Notes: generated by a model not told the origin, from the letters alone. 64,000 bases of DNA from Cryobacterium arcticum (GCF_001679725.1 NZ_CP016282.1:3286001-3350000); one strand, 5' to 3'; positions 43,070 to 52,580 are shown, counted from the stretch's first letter. Numbers and translations are program-made.

Positions 43070-46000
43070 TCACGCCAGGAGGGGGAGCTGCACCCGCACG
43101 AAGTTGCCCTTGGCGATGAGCACCCCACGGCCGGGTGGGAACTCGGAACGGTTGAGTCGGGGCAGCGCGGTCTTGAGCAGGATGTCGCCCTCCACCGATT
43201 CGGGCTGCAGCAGCAGGCCCCGGCGGGAGTTCTTGATCTCGCCGAACAGCGGCCAGGAGGAGCTCCATGCGCTGGTCTCGGCCTCGCCGAGCAGGAAGTG
43301 GTCACTGCGCTTGACCGCCCGGGTGAGCTCGAGGATCGGACCATCGGCGCTGGACTGCAGGAAGTCGCCCAGGCTCTCGACGAACACGGCGATGCGGCCC
43401 TCGGTGTCAGGGTCGGCCACGGCGGCGGCGAGGTCCTTCGCCAGCGCCGCGACGGCATCGACGGTGGTCGCGGCCTCGGTCCACAGGCCCAGCCGGGAGA
43501 TCGGCGAGCGGGCGTTGCCGAAGTAGTACAGTCGCGCATCCGGTTCGAACCGTTTGAACGAGCGAGCGATCGACTCGATCGCGGTGCTGCGGCCGCTGGC
43601 GGGCGGGCCGGCCAGCAGCAGGGTGCCGCTGGGTTCGAAGCCGGCCGGGCCGAGGTCGACGTCGCCGAGACCGAGCACGACCCGCTCCCCCACGCGCGCC
43701 GGCAGCTGCTCCTGCGGGTACTCCTTGGGCAGCGAGCCGATGATGGGCGCTTCGGCCACGCCCGCACGGCGCATGGCCTCGGCCAGCCGCCGGGTGGCGT
43801 CCGACTGCGCCGACTGGGCGGAGAGGCCGCCGAGGATGGCGATCTGGGTTTCGAAGCCGTCCACGATGGCGCGGCCGGCCGGCGACTTCACGCTGAGAAT
43901 GTCGCTGGGCACGTCGAGCATGCCGTACCCGTCGTCGGCGAGCCGCAACACGACCTTCCGTTGGATGGCGGAGGAGATCGACGCGGGCACGGCGCCGGCC
44001 CGGTCGGCGGTGAGGGCCACGTGCAGGCCGAGCTGGCGGCCGTCGGAGAGGATGTCCTTGAACACGTCGAACCACTGGGCGCGGCCCGCGGTGATCTCGA
44101 AGTCGTTGCGGAAGTTGGGGAACCCGTCGATGAGCAGCAGGATGCGCGGCTCGGTCGGCTGCCCGGCCAGCTGCCGGTACTCGCTGATGTTCGACGCGTT
44201 CGCCCCGGCGTAGAGCGCCTTGCGCCGGTCGAGTTCACCCTGCAGGGTGCGGAACAACCGCACGATCCGCTCGGTGTCGTCGCCCATGATGATGGAGCCC
44301 ACGTGCTGCAGCTGCTCGAGCATGCGCAGGCTGCCGGCGCCGAAGTCGAGCCCGTAGACGTGCACGGGTCCGCCGCGCGGGGTGATCGCAGCGGCGCAGG
44401 CGAGGGTGCGCAGCACCGACGACTTGCCCGAGCCACCGGTGCCGAAGACGGAGAGGTGGCCGTCGATGTCGGGGCGGAAGTACGCGGAAACCTGTTGCTG
44501 CTGCTCGGCGACGTCGGAGACGCCGAGGAGGAGTTCGGCATCCGTGCGCTGCCGCAGCAGGCTGAGGTCGTAGGCGGCGGCGAGTTCGTCGAGCCACGGG
44601 CGGCGGGGCGCGGGGATGCCGGCGCCGGCGTTGGCCGCCACGATCGTGGTGACCAGGCGCTGCTGGTCGGTGGGGCCGAGGTCGCGGTCTTCGTCGACGT
44701 TCTCGGTGGAGCGGGGCTCCTCCCAGCGGCTCTCGGCGCCGAAGCGCAGCTCGTGCACGTCGATGCCGGCGCGTTCGGGTTCGCGGCTGGTCCACCCGCC
44801 GGCGTAGGCGGACTGGAACTGGGCGAGCCGGCCGGGGCCGGTCTTGGCGACTCCGCGGCCGGGGATGGCCGGGTCGAAGTGCGCGGAGTCCTTGGTGCCG
44901 ATCACGTCGGTGCTGTCGGACTCGTCGGCCATCCGCAGCGCGATGCGCAGCGGGGTGTTGGCGCGCAGGTTGTCCTTGATCACGCCGGCGGGGCGCTGGG
45001 TGGCCATGATCAGGTGGATGCCCAGCGACCGGCCGCGCTGCGCGATGTCGACGACCCCGTCGACGAACTCGGGCACCTCGGTGGCCAGTGCCGCGAACTC
45101 GTCGATGACCAGCACCAGGGCGGGCGGGCTGTCGGGGTCGCCGCGCTTCTCCAGCTCGAGCAGGTCCTTGGCCTTCTTGCGGTTGAGCAGGTGTTCGCGG
45201 TGGTGCAGTTCGGCGCGGAGGCTCGTCAGCGCCCGGCGCACCAGGTGCGGGCTGAGGTCGGTGACCAGGCCCACGCAGTGCGGCAGGGTGACGCAGTCGG
45301 CGAACGCCGAGCCGCCCTTGTAGTCCACGAAGAGGAAGGTGACCCGGTCGGGGCTGTATTCGGCGGCCATGCCGAGCACCCAGGCCTGCAGGAACTCGCT
45401 CTTGCCGGCGCCGGTGGTGCCACCGACGAGTGCGTGCGGGCCCTGGGTGCGGAGGTCCAGGTGCATGGCGTCGACACCGGCGGAGCCGATGATGGCGCGC
45501 AGCTTGCCGGCCCGGCGGGGCTTGGGGGTGCCGCCGCTGCGGTCGTGGATGGAGGTGTTCTGCTGCCAGCGGTCGATGACCGCGGCGCTGGTCTCCACCA
45601 TCTCGTGGCCGAGCAGGGTGACCAGGGACACCGTGCGGGGCAGGTCGCTGGCGTCGGCGACGAGCGCGCCGGCGTCGATGACCGGGGCCATCCGCTTGGC
45701 GAATTCGAGGGCGGTGGCCGAGTCGAGCTGTTCGGTGATGACGTTGTCGATGGTCTCGCCCAGGCGCACGAAGCCGACGGTGGCCAGGCCGGCCTCGTCG
45801 GCGAGGTGCAGGTAGGTGCGGCAGACGGCGGGCAGCGCCGCCACCGTCGGGCCGATCCAGATGGGATACACGCCGGCGTCGGCGGCGATCTCGGCGAGCT
45901 GCACGAGGCGGGCCCGGTCGATGGCCACGTCGTCGGAGATCAGCAGCACGATCGCGGGGATGGGCGACTTGGTGCCCTCGTCGGAACCCTTGCCGACCTC

Positions 46001-47542
46001 GCCGCCGCGTTCGAGCGCCGCATCCGTTTGCCCCATGGCGCCGCGACGCTTGGTCTTGGCCTGGGCGAGGCGGGCCTCGACGACGCCTTCGATGCCGGAG
46101 AGCACGGCACTGGCACTGGCGGCGCTGTCGGCGAGGTGGCTGCCCTCGAGCGGACTGTGCGGGGAGGAGGTGTGCGGCATCCACTTGAGCCACTCCAGCT
46201 CGCGCGACCAGCGCGGGGTGAGCAGCGACGCCACGACGAGTTCGGCCGGGGAGTGCAGCGCGGTGAGCTGCACGAGGATCGAGTTGATCGAGCCCATCGC
46301 CTGCACCGGCGAACCGGCGATGCCGAGCGCGCCGGAGTCGTAGAGGTTGTCGATCAGCGGCACACCGTCGAGGGTCTGGTTAGCCTCGACGACCTCGGTG
46401 AGCTTCTCCTGGAACTCGGGCAGCATGTCGCCGCGGCTGGAGTCCTTGATGGTGTTGCGGGAATTCATGGTGCCGATGCCCAGCCGCACGTTGAGGAACG
46501 ACCAGTGCTCGGGCCGACGCGTCCAGAGCAGCGGGCCGCGGTTCATCGCGTGCTCGTGAGCCTCCTGCGTCGACGGGGATTCCTTGAGCCGCAGGTCGAA
46601 CTCGGTGACCCGTTCCGTGGCCAGGCGTGCGGTGAGCACCTTGAGGCGGGATTCGAAGGTGGCGATGGCCTTGGCCAGCCGGCGCTTGTCGCGGGATTTG
46701 GTGGTGGCGAAGTTGCCGATCAGCATCACCGGGGAGAGCAGGCAGAAGAGCAGGCTGATTGGGCTCTTGGTGAACGCGAACATGGCGCCACCGAGCAGCA
46801 GCGGGGTGATCATCGCCAGCAGCGGGAACGGCTGCGGCTCTTTCTCCACCGGCACCTCCGGTGCGGTGAACTCCTGGCCGATGTAGCGCTTCTCCACCTT
46901 CGGCGAGCGGTTGAAGAAGATCGGGCCGGGCTTGGGCGCGGCCTCGGGGGCGGCGCCGGCGACCAGGCTGATCTCCACCTCGGAGTCGCCGAGCAGCAGG
47001 CGTTCGGTCTTGGCGATGCGCAGTCGGCCCACGATGCCGCCGTCGACGACCACACCGTTGGCGCTGCCGAGGTCGATGACCTCCACGGTCTCGCCGATCT
47101 CCAGGCGCGCGTGTTTCTTGGAGACCATGCTGTCGTTCAGCACGATGTCGCAGCCGGGGTCGCGGCCGAGCACGAGGCTGCCGGGTGCGAGCGGGAAGTC
47201 GGTGCCGGCATCCGGACCGGTGAGCACCCGCAGTTGCGCGACGGGCGGTTGGGTGAGCGTGGACGGTGCCTGGTAGAGCACGCCGGCGTCGGCCAGGCTC
47301 ACGGATGCGCCGGAGCCGATCCAGGCCTCCCCCACCGGGCCGTCCGGCGGCAGGGTGAGCGGTGCGCTCTGCCCGGGCAACGTGGCGCGCAGGGTGAGGT
47401 ACCGGTCGGCCGAGTGCACGGTCTGCGCATCCACCCGGCTGATGGTGCCGGCGATCTCGCTGATCGTGGCGGCGGCATCCGCGGTGACGATGATGTCGCT
47501 GGCGGCGCCGTTGGGGCGAACCAGGGTGAGCTTGAGGCGCAT
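43070..47542 (-). CDS. eccC: Type VII secretion ATPase EccC/EssC with N-terminal FHA domain
   Basis: A 1490-residue FtsK/SpoIIIE-family ATPase, the motor of type VII secretion. Residues 1-90 form a ubiquitin-like or beta domain; about 115-195 is an FHA domain (LVLGRDPGCDIVLND, SKKHARLEI, DLGSANGVVVDGG). Two membrane helices lie near 238-280. The first ATPase domain has Walker A GGTTGAGKSEF (Lys714) and Walker B LVLVIDEFAAL (Asp814-Glu815). The second has GTGGSGKSSV (Lys1040). A third has the degenerate GPPASGRST, with Arg1318 replacing the catalytic Lys. FHA-FtsK fusion is the layout of Firmicutes EssC rather than of mycobacterial EccC, which lacks FHA. It should engage the EsxB-like C-terminal signal. 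Confidence 0.93.
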   Translation of the reverse strand: MRLKLTLVRPNGAASDIIVTADAAATISEIAGTISRVDAQTVHSADRYLTLRATLPGQSAPLTLPPDGPVGEAWIGSGASVSLADAGVLYQAPSTLTQPPVAQLRVLTGPDAGTDFPLAPGSLVLGRDPGCDIVLNDSMVSKKHARLEIGETVEVIDLGSANGVVVDGGIVGRLRIAKTERLLLGDSEVEISLVAGAAPEAAPKPGPIFFNRSPKVEKRYIGQEFTAPEVPVEKEPQPFPLLAMITPLLLGGAMFAFTKSPISLLFCLLSPVMLIGNFATTKSRDKRRLAKAIATFESRLKVLTARLATERVTEFDLRLKESPSTQEAHEHAMNRGPLLWTRRPEHWSFLNVRLGIGTMNSRNTIKDSSRGDMLPEFQEKLTEVVEANQTLDGVPLIDNLYDSGALGIAGSPVQAMGSINSILVQLTALHSPAELVVASLLTPRWSRELEWLKWMPHTSSPHSPLEGSHLADSAASASAVLSGIEGVVEARLAQAKTKRRGAMGQTDAALERGGEVGKGSDEGTKSPIPAIVLLISDDVAIDRARLVQLAEIAADAGVYPIWIGPTVAALPAVCRTYLHLADEAGLATVGFVRLGETIDNVITEQLDSATALEFAKRMAPVIDAGALVADASDLPRTVSLVTLLGHEMVETSAAVIDRWQQNTSIHDRSGGTPKPRRAGKLRAIIGSAGVDAMHLDLRTQGPHALVGGTTGAGKSEFLQAWVLGMAAEYSPDRVTFLFVDYKGGSAFADCVTLPHCVGLVTDLSPHLVRRALTSLRAELHHREHLLNRKKAKDLLELEKRGDPDSPPALVLVIDEFAALATEVPEFVDGVVDIAQRGRSLGIHLIMATQRPAGVIKDNLRANTPLRIALRMADESDSTDVIGTKDSAHFDPAIPGRGVAKTGPGRLAQFQSAYAGGWTSREPERAGIDVHELRFGAESRWEEPRSTENVDEDRDLGPTDQQRLVTTIVAANAGAGIPAPRRPWLDELAAAYDLSLLRQRTDAELLLGVSDVAEQQQQVSAYFRPDIDGHLSVFGTGGSGKSSVLRTLACAAAITPRGGPVHVYGLDFGAGSLRMLEQLQHVGSIIMGDDTERIVRLFRTLQGELDRRKALYAGANASNISEYRQLAGQPTEPRILLLIDGFPNFRNDFEITAGRAQWFDVFKDILSDGRQLGLHVALTADRAGAVPASISSAIQRKVVLRLADDGYGMLDVPSDILSVKSPAGRAIVDGFETQIAILGGLSAQSAQSDATRRLAEAMRRAGVAEAPIIGSLPKEYPQEQLPARVGERVVLGLGDVDLGPAGFEPSGTLLLAGPPASGRSTAIESIARSFKRFEPDARLYYFGNARSPISRLGLWTEAATTVDAVAALAKDLAAAVADPDTEGRIAVFVESLGDFLQSSADGPILELTRAVKRSDHFLLGEAETSAWSSSWPLFGEIKNSRRGLLLQPESVEGDILLKTALPRLNRSEFPPGRGVLIAKGNFVRVQLPLLA

Positions 47543-47607
47543 TCGGTCCCTATTTCAAGTTGCAGGCAGAGCTGTGCGGGGTGCGGTGGTGCGTCGGGTG
47601 CCGGGCG

Positions 47608-48096
47608 TTACTCGCCGCGGCGTTCCCAGGGCCAGAGGGGGCGGCCGTGTTCGCCGTAGTGCGAGGCGAGCAGGATCGAATAGCTGAGCGCCACGATGAA
47701 CGCCAGCGCGCCCACGCTGAGCGCGAAGGGGCTGGCGAGCATGGACCAGGCGAAGATGAGCACGCCGAACGGGTCGCCGTTGCCGGCGGCCACGAGGATG
47801 GCGCCGGTGGCGATGAACAGGCCGTAAGCGGCGATGCCCGTGGCAACGGCAAACCCCACCACGACGCGTTGCTTGTCCGGTGGGGTGTTGACGCCGAGGA
47901 GGATCAGCATGAGCAGGACCAGCAGCACCGCGACGGCGGCCATGGTGGGGCCGACGAGCGGGCCGGCGGAGCGGTCAGCGATGACGTCGAGGTTGGTGGC
48001 CAGGCTGATCAGGCCGAAGCCGGCCACGAGCAGCGCGGCGTACAGCACCGTCGCGAAAACGGCGACGATGGTCGCGTACTTCTGATAATCGCGCAT
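47608..48096 (-). CDS. DUF6121-like small membrane protein
   Basis: A 162-residue protein with four hydrophobic helices (KYATIVAVFATVLYAALLVA, VGPTMAAVAVLLVLLMLILLG, VVGFAVATGIAAYGLFIATG, SVGALAFIVALSYSILLAS) and a short basic tail ending in PLWPWERRGE. It resembles small DUF6121-type proteins known mainly from Microbacteriaceae, whose function is unknown. ATG 48096 has GGGGGGAG three bases upstream; a GTG at 48111 is the alternative. It lies 65 bases upstream of the EccC gene in the same orientation, so it may be part of the secretion locus. Confidence 0.65.
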   Translation of the reverse strand: MRDYQKYATIVAVFATVLYAALLVAGFGLISLATNLDVIADRSAGPLVGPTMAAVAVLLVLLMLILLGVNTPPDKQRVVVGFAVATGIAAYGLFIATGAILVAAGNGDPFGVLIFAWSMLASPFALSVGALAFIVALSYSILLASHYGEHGRPLWPWERRGE

Positions 48097-48120
48097 GTGC
48101 TCCCCCCGCACTGCCGGCGG

Positions 48121-49140
48121 TTAGGCCGGTCGTGCGAGCTGCGGTCCCTCGGCGAGCTGACGCTCGTACTCGGCCTTGGCGGCGGCATTCTTCGCGGTGA
48201 CGCTGCGACCGCGGCGGGCGATCCAGGCGCCGAACCAGATCGGCACCTCGCGGGCCACGATGGCCGCGGCGATGGCGCCGGGGTTCAGCCACTGGGTGGT
48301 CACGAACCGGCCGGCCTCGGCGGGGGTGAGGTTCCACGCCTGCACGGCCAGCAGGGCGCCGCCGATGTAGGAGAAGTACACGACGACGGCCACGAGGAAG
48401 CCGCCGAGCACGTAGGCCCACCAGCCGGCGCGGTTGAGCACCGCCACCAGGAGGGCGAAGGCGAGGAAGAAGAAGATCACCGGAATGTAGAACACCGGCA
48501 GCACCAGGAAGTCGGTGAACCGGGCGGTGGCCTCGGCGACGGTGGGGGCGCTCGACGCGGAGATGACGAACGCGACGACGGCGTAGACCACGGCGAACAC
48601 GGCGGTGGCGATCAGGCCGATGAGGATGCCCGCGGCGCGGTTGCCCGCGGTCTTGGGCGGCGTCGGAGCCGTGACGTACACCGGGGTGGGCGCGAACTGC
48701 TGGGTCGGCGTGTACTGCTCGGCGCTGGGCTGCTGGGCGCTCGGCTGCTGCACGAGCGGCTGGCCGGCCGCGGCGGGCGTGGGCACGTACGCGGGCGTGT
48801 AGTCCTTCTGCTGGGCGACGGCCTCGTCGCGAGCGACCTCGGCCGGGGTGGCCTCGGGCTCAGCGGTGAGGCGTTCGACCTTTTCGGTCGGCGCGTCGGA
48901 GTCGGCGGCGGTGTACGGGGCCGGCTCGTAGTCGATCGGCTCGCCGGGCACGTACGGGGCGGGCTCGGTCGCGGACGTCTCGGTCGCGGGCTCCACGTGG
49001 GGCTCGTTCACGGTCTCGTCGACGCTCTTGCTGGGGTCGGCCACGGTGGTGGGCTCTGGGGACTGGTCGTCATGGATGGGCGTGGTGGGCGCATCCGGGT
49101 TGTTGTTCTTGTTTCCCTCAGGGGGCGTCGTGTCGGTCAT
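48121..49140 (-). CDS. Membrane protein with long Pro/Thr/Glu-rich N-terminal tail
   Basis: A 339-residue protein. The first 165 residues are disordered-looking, rich in Pro, Thr, Glu, Ala and Gln (PTEKVERLTAEPEATPAE, QPSAQQPSAEQYTPTQQF). Four membrane helices then follow (AAGILIGLIATAVFAVVYAVVAFV and three more), with a short basic tail (KNAAAKAEYERQLAEGPQL). It starts at ATG 49140 with GAGGAG before it. I do not recognise a family. It is the first gene of the minus-strand run leading through the small membrane protein to EccC, so a type VII accessory function is possible. Confidence 0.65.
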   Translation of the reverse strand: MTDTTPPEGNKNNNPDAPTTPIHDDQSPEPTTVADPSKSVDETVNEPHVEPATETSATEPAPYVPGEPIDYEPAPYTAADSDAPTEKVERLTAEPEATPAEVARDEAVAQQKDYTPAYVPTPAAAGQPLVQQPSAQQPSAEQYTPTQQFAPTPVYVTAPTPPKTAGNRAAGILIGLIATAVFAVVYAVVAFVISASSAPTVAEATARFTDFLVLPVFYIPVIFFFLAFALLVAVLNRAGWWAYVLGGFLVAVVVYFSYIGGALLAVQAWNLTPAEAGRFVTTQWLNPGAIAAAIVAREVPIWFGAWIARRGRSVTAKNAAAKAEYERQLAEGPQLARPA

Positions 49141-49278
49141 GCTGCACTCCTCGTGAGCCTCGTGGCCGTAGCTCTGTGCTGCAACTGTAGCAATCCGAGG
49201 TGCGAAGTCGACGGAAGCTCCGCGCGCGCGGCGGGGAAGTGACGCTGGACTTGGAGGCGTGAATGACGCCTGACCGGA

Positions 49279-50007
49279 CTACCCGGCTGGCGTGGGTGCC
49301 TCAGCTGTTTGGGGCGTCACGAGCGCGTAGGTGAGGCCGGAGATGACCGCTGTCACTTCTCCCGTGCTCGCCTCCCCTTCGGGTACGTCCTTCGCCGTCG
49401 TGGTGAGTCCCGATACAAGAAAGAGACGCTGACCGGATTGGAGGCCATTGACGAAATTTAGGGTGTTTCCATATGGCCCGATCACCGTCACCGTCATCGC
49501 CAGAGACGCGAAGTTGTCTCCACTGATCTTCGCGTTCGTCACCGGAGGTACACCGGCCCTCGGCGCGACAGTATCAGTGGCGGTCGGGGCGGGCGTGGCG
49601 GGCGAGGTGGCCGAAACGGCGGAGGGGTCCACCACAGCGGCGGGGGCCTCAACGGAGGCGTACGGGGTGGCCTCCGCCACGGTGATGCCGTCCAGGCTTA
49701 CCTGGGTGCTGGCGGCTAGAGCGTTGATCTGATCGATGAACTCGGGCATCATGCTTCCGTTGGGCACGGATGCGCTCAATGGTGCAAGCTCTGCTTTCAA
49801 GTCGCCGATTCCCGCGAAATCCTTCTTCAGCTGGTCGAGCACTGACGCCTGGCCCGCGTTCGACGCCTCTACGCTCATTCGTTGCGCGTTGGCCACGGCG
49901 GCCGCGGTGAGCTGCGGTTGGATTCCGAGCAATGCTCCTCCGACGAGTACTGCCACCATCACGATGATGGAGCCAATGGTCCACATCCGGTTCTTGTCCA
50001 CGGTCAC
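49279..50007 (-). CDS. pilO: Type IV pilus inner-membrane protein PilO-like
   Basis: A 242-residue bitopic protein. After a short cytoplasmic start comes one helix (MWTIGSIIVMVAVLVGGALLGI), then a coiled-coil stretch and a periplasm-side ferredoxin-like domain with LAPLSASVPNGSMMPEFIDQI, typical of PilO. A Pro/Thr/Ala-rich insert (about 125-165) is unusual, and the later part resumes with FASLAMTVTVIGPYGNTLNFV. PilO pairs with PilN to align the pilus motor. Its start overlaps the pilN stop (50004-50007), and it ends the pilMNO group. No PilP is found, as expected where no secretin exists. Confidence 0.8.
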   Translation of the reverse strand: MTVDKNRMWTIGSIIVMVAVLVGGALLGIQPQLTAAAVANAQRMSVEASNAGQASVLDQLKKDFAGIGDLKAELAPLSASVPNGSMMPEFIDQINALAASTQVSLDGITVAEATPYASVEAPAAVVDPSAVSATSPATPAPTATDTVAPRAGVPPVTNAKISGDNFASLAMTVTVIGPYGNTLNFVNGLQSGQRLFLVSGLTTTAKDVPEGEASTGEVTAVISGLTYALVTPQTAEAPTPAG

Positions 50008-50666
50008 TTCTCCTCATCCGCGAAGCGATGTGCATACGCGGCGTCGTTCACGTGCATCGTGATTGTGGCTGTGTACACGCCACTCTCGGACCTGGTGACG
50101 GTGGCTGGGAGGGCATCCGCGTACCCGGGTAGCGTCGCCAATGAGTTCATCCAGGTCGGCACGTCTGGCAATGCCGAAGTCTTGGCCGTGAATGAGACGG
50201 TTGCGACGCGGTCCCCCTGCAGTGGTGCTGTCGACTGGGTGTACACGGCGAGCGGTGTGGCCGAATCGATAGCTACCGTGCTGATCGTCACGCTGGCGGG
50301 CAAGACCGCCTGCACGCCCTCTAGGTACTTCTTCCAGTCGATTTCGGTGGAAACCCCTACCTGCTGGGCCGCCGTCGCCAAGGCGACCTCGCCCTGCACG
50401 ATCCTGACCTCGGCGTAGTCTGCCTGCTGTTTCGCGAGAACCACCGTGAGTGCCTGCTCAGTCTCAAGTTGGGACTGGGCGAGCATCGCCAGGGCGACCG
50501 ACGCCCCCGTGGCTACGACGACGATCGCGATGGTTCCGATCACACCCAGCCCGAGGTGCCGACGGACGACTTTGGCCCTACGCTGCCGGTGCACTTCGGG
50601 CGGCAGCAGGTCGACCGCAGGCTCGCCTCCGATGACAAGCAGGTTGTTGTCTTTCGAGCGGCTCAT
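50004..50666 (-). CDS. pilN: Type IV pilus assembly protein PilN-like
   Basis: A 220-residue bitopic protein. The cytoplasmic start contains AVDLLPPEVHRQRR, the PilN motif that docks onto PilM, followed by one helix (LGVIGTIAIVVVATGASVAL), a coiled coil, and a domain with WKKYLEGVQAVLPASVTIS. PilN links PilM to PilO in the alignment complex. It overlaps both neighbours by four bases, giving strict pilM-pilN-pilO coupling. Confidence 0.85.
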   Translation of the reverse strand: MSRSKDNNLLVIGGEPAVDLLPPEVHRQRRAKVVRRHLGLGVIGTIAIVVVATGASVALAMLAQSQLETEQALTVVLAKQQADYAEVRIVQGEVALATAAQQVGVSTEIDWKKYLEGVQAVLPASVTISTVAIDSATPLAVYTQSTAPLQGDRVATVSFTAKTSALPDVPTWMNSLATLPGYADALPATVTRSESGVYTATITMHVNDAAYAHRFADEEK

Positions 50667-51712
50667 GCTGCCCGCCCCAACGCCAAGCCCAGGGCAGCTG
50701 TAAACGCTGATGCATTGTGGCGTAAGTCCTCGAGCGTAAGCCCCTTTCCCAGAGCAATTGAGAGAAACGGGTCGGCCACCTCCACAGGAAGGCGGGTCAT
50801 CTCAGCGAGGGCTTCTGGAAGCCCGCGGAGGTGGGCGCCGCCCCCGCTCAGGACAATCTGCTGGACAGTATCGATCGGGCGGGTGTTGACGAAGTAGCTG
50901 ATGGTGTTGCGCAAGCTGGTTAGTTGCTCGCTCGCCACCTTGTAGATCACTTCGATTGATCTCTTGTCCTCGGCCGCAACGGTGCCTGTGGCCAGTCCCA
51001 GCCGTCGTTTAGTCTCCTCGGGGTGTTCTCCGCCCGTTTCAGCGGCAGCCTGCAAAGCCTGTGTGATGTCGTTGCCGCCCGTTGCGATGATTCGTACAAA
51101 CTGCGGAACGCCGTCAATGGCAATGACAACGCTGGTGGTACTTCCACCGATGTCAATCAGGGCGACCGTGCCACCCACGCGCGGACGGGACAACAACACC
51201 CGGCTCAAAGCAAAAGGAATCAGGTCGACATCAACTGTCGTGAGGCCGGCAAGGTGGGTGCTTTCCACGTTTGCCATGACGGCTGACTTGACTGCCGCGA
51301 TAAGCAGCCCCCTCACCATCGGTCCGTTCTCACCGTCGATTTCTGCAATCGGGTAGAAGTCGAGGAGCGCTTCAGCGACGGGGATGGGAAGCATCTCCTG
51401 GACCGCAAACGGCAAGGACTCCCGGATACGGGTGAGCGACATCTTGGGCACGCTGAGGTCGCGGGCGAGTACCCGCTGATTCCCCACGCCGAGCACTACG
51501 TTCTTGCTCTTGAACGAGCCCTCCGTCCACAACTGTCTGAGGGCGGCGGCGACCGTGTTGGGTTCGACGACTTCACCGTTGGTCACTGCCCCCTCGGGCA
51601 ACGACACTTGGTGATAGCGCAGCAGGGTCGGCCGCGCCGTGCCCGGATCGGCCACCTCCACCCCCCGCAGAGTCGAGCTGCCCATGTCGATACCTACGAC
51701 GCTGTGCGCCAT
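50663..51712 (-). CDS. pilM: Type IV pilus assembly ATPase-like protein PilM
   Basis: A 349-residue actin-like protein starting at ATG 51712 with AAAGGAG upstream. It has the phosphate-binding start VVGIDMGSSTLRGVEV, the PilM segment SLPFAVQEMLPIPVAEALLDFYPI, a second phosphate loop IDIGGSTTSVVIA, and the adenosine-binding VLSGGGAHLRGLPEAL. PilM sits on the cytoplasmic face, bound to PilN. A longer frame upstream would run through the gap before the prepilin peptidase gene and lacks features. Confidence 0.92.
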   Translation of the reverse strand: MAHSVVGIDMGSSTLRGVEVADPGTARPTLLRYHQVSLPEGAVTNGEVVEPNTVAAALRQLWTEGSFKSKNVVLGVGNQRVLARDLSVPKMSLTRIRESLPFAVQEMLPIPVAEALLDFYPIAEIDGENGPMVRGLLIAAVKSAVMANVESTHLAGLTTVDVDLIPFALSRVLLSRPRVGGTVALIDIGGSTTSVVIAIDGVPQFVRIIATGGNDITQALQAAAETGGEHPEETKRRLGLATGTVAAEDKRSIEVIYKVASEQLTSLRNTISYFVNTRPIDTVQQIVLSGGGAHLRGLPEALAEMTRLPVEVADPFLSIALGKGLTLEDLRHNASAFTAALGLALGRAA

Positions 51713-51743
51713 GTGCCTGCTCCTTTGTTCACAATACTCATTG

Positions 51744-52580
51744 CTACGCCACTCCCAGTAAGGACAAATAGCCACTCCATATCGACGCCCCAAAAAAGAC
51801 GCCAACCCAGGCCCCAACCAGCATCCAAGGACCGAAAGGGATACCGCTCTTGCGGTTCGCTCGGCGCGAGATTAGTAGTGCCAGGGCGAACGTTCCGCCG
51901 AGCAGGAACGCGGCAAAACCCCCGACTAGGAGTTGCCCCCAGCCCAAATAACCGAGAAAGAGGCCCAATAGACCGGCCAGCTTCACGTCGCCGAATCCCA
52001 TGCCGCCGGGATACGACAGGGCCATGATGAGATAGGCGCCCCATAGAGCGCCCAGCCCAACGCCCGCCCGCAGCAAGGCATCAAAATCGCCACTCACCAC
52101 GCAGGCCGTGCCAAGAAGGGCCAGTCCCACTACATACCCTGGCAGGACGATCGAATTGGGTAGCCGATGCACGTCAAGGTCAATGAGCCCCAGTGCGAGA
52201 CTCACACAGGCAAGGTAGAGAAAGGCAACAAGCGTGAGTATCCCGACGAGCAGGCTCGCCTCCGTCCCGCTCAGCGCCCACGCAGTAATTGTTGCGAATG
52301 CGATTGCCGTGCCCAGTTCGACCAGCGGGTATCTCCTCGAGATGGCTGTCTTACATGCCCTACACCTCCCCCGGAGAAGAAGCCAAGACAGAACTGGCAC
52401 ATTGTCGACAGGCCTGATTGCCGAACCGCATTGTGGGCATGCGCTCGGAGGTGCGATCAGCGAGATCCCATTCGGCAGCCGGTAGACGACCACATTGAGA
52501 AACGACCCGAGAAGAAGTCCCAGCACGCCAAAGAGCACGATGAGGAGCCCGCTCAGACCAGCGTCAGCCACAGCGGTCAC
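51744..52580 (-). CDS. pilD: Prepilin peptidase (A24 aspartyl protease)
   Basis: A 278-residue polytopic enzyme. It has the N-terminal methylase-type domain start LLGSFLNVVVYRLPNG, two CxxC pairs (CPQCGSAI and CRACKTAI) for zinc, and the catalytic Asp residues in LGLIDLDVHRLPN and GGMGFGDVKLAG. Seven or eight helices are visible. It cleaves the leader from type IV prepilins and N-methylates the new N-terminus. GTG 52580 overlaps the stop of the large PilX-like gene by four bases. Unlike many actinobacterial A24 peptidases, which are short, this one keeps the full N-terminal domain. Confidence 0.93.
   Translation of the reverse strand: MTAVADAGLSGLLIVLFGVLGLLLGSFLNVVVYRLPNGISLIAPPSACPQCGSAIRPVDNVPVLSWLLLRGRCRACKTAISRRYPLVELGTAIAFATITAWALSGTEASLLVGILTLVAFLYLACVSLALGLIDLDVHRLPNSIVLPGYVVGLALLGTACVVSGDFDALLRAGVGLGALWGAYLIMALSYPGGMGFGDVKLAGLLGLFLGYLGWGQLLVGGFAAFLLGGTFALALLISRRANRKSGIPFGPWMLVGAWVGVFFGASIWSGYLSLLGVA

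Noticed and set aside
41931..43526. Long repetitive proteins on both strands across the repeat array
   Set aside because: Several frames stay open at once because the repeat lacks stop codons; the predicted peptides simply mirror the DNA unit and have no ribosome binding site.
43298..47659. A 1453-codon open frame on the plus strand opposite EccC
   Set aside because: It is antisense to a strongly supported ATPase gene; it is rich in Gly, Val, Glu and His, has no domain pattern, and is explained by high third-position G+C.
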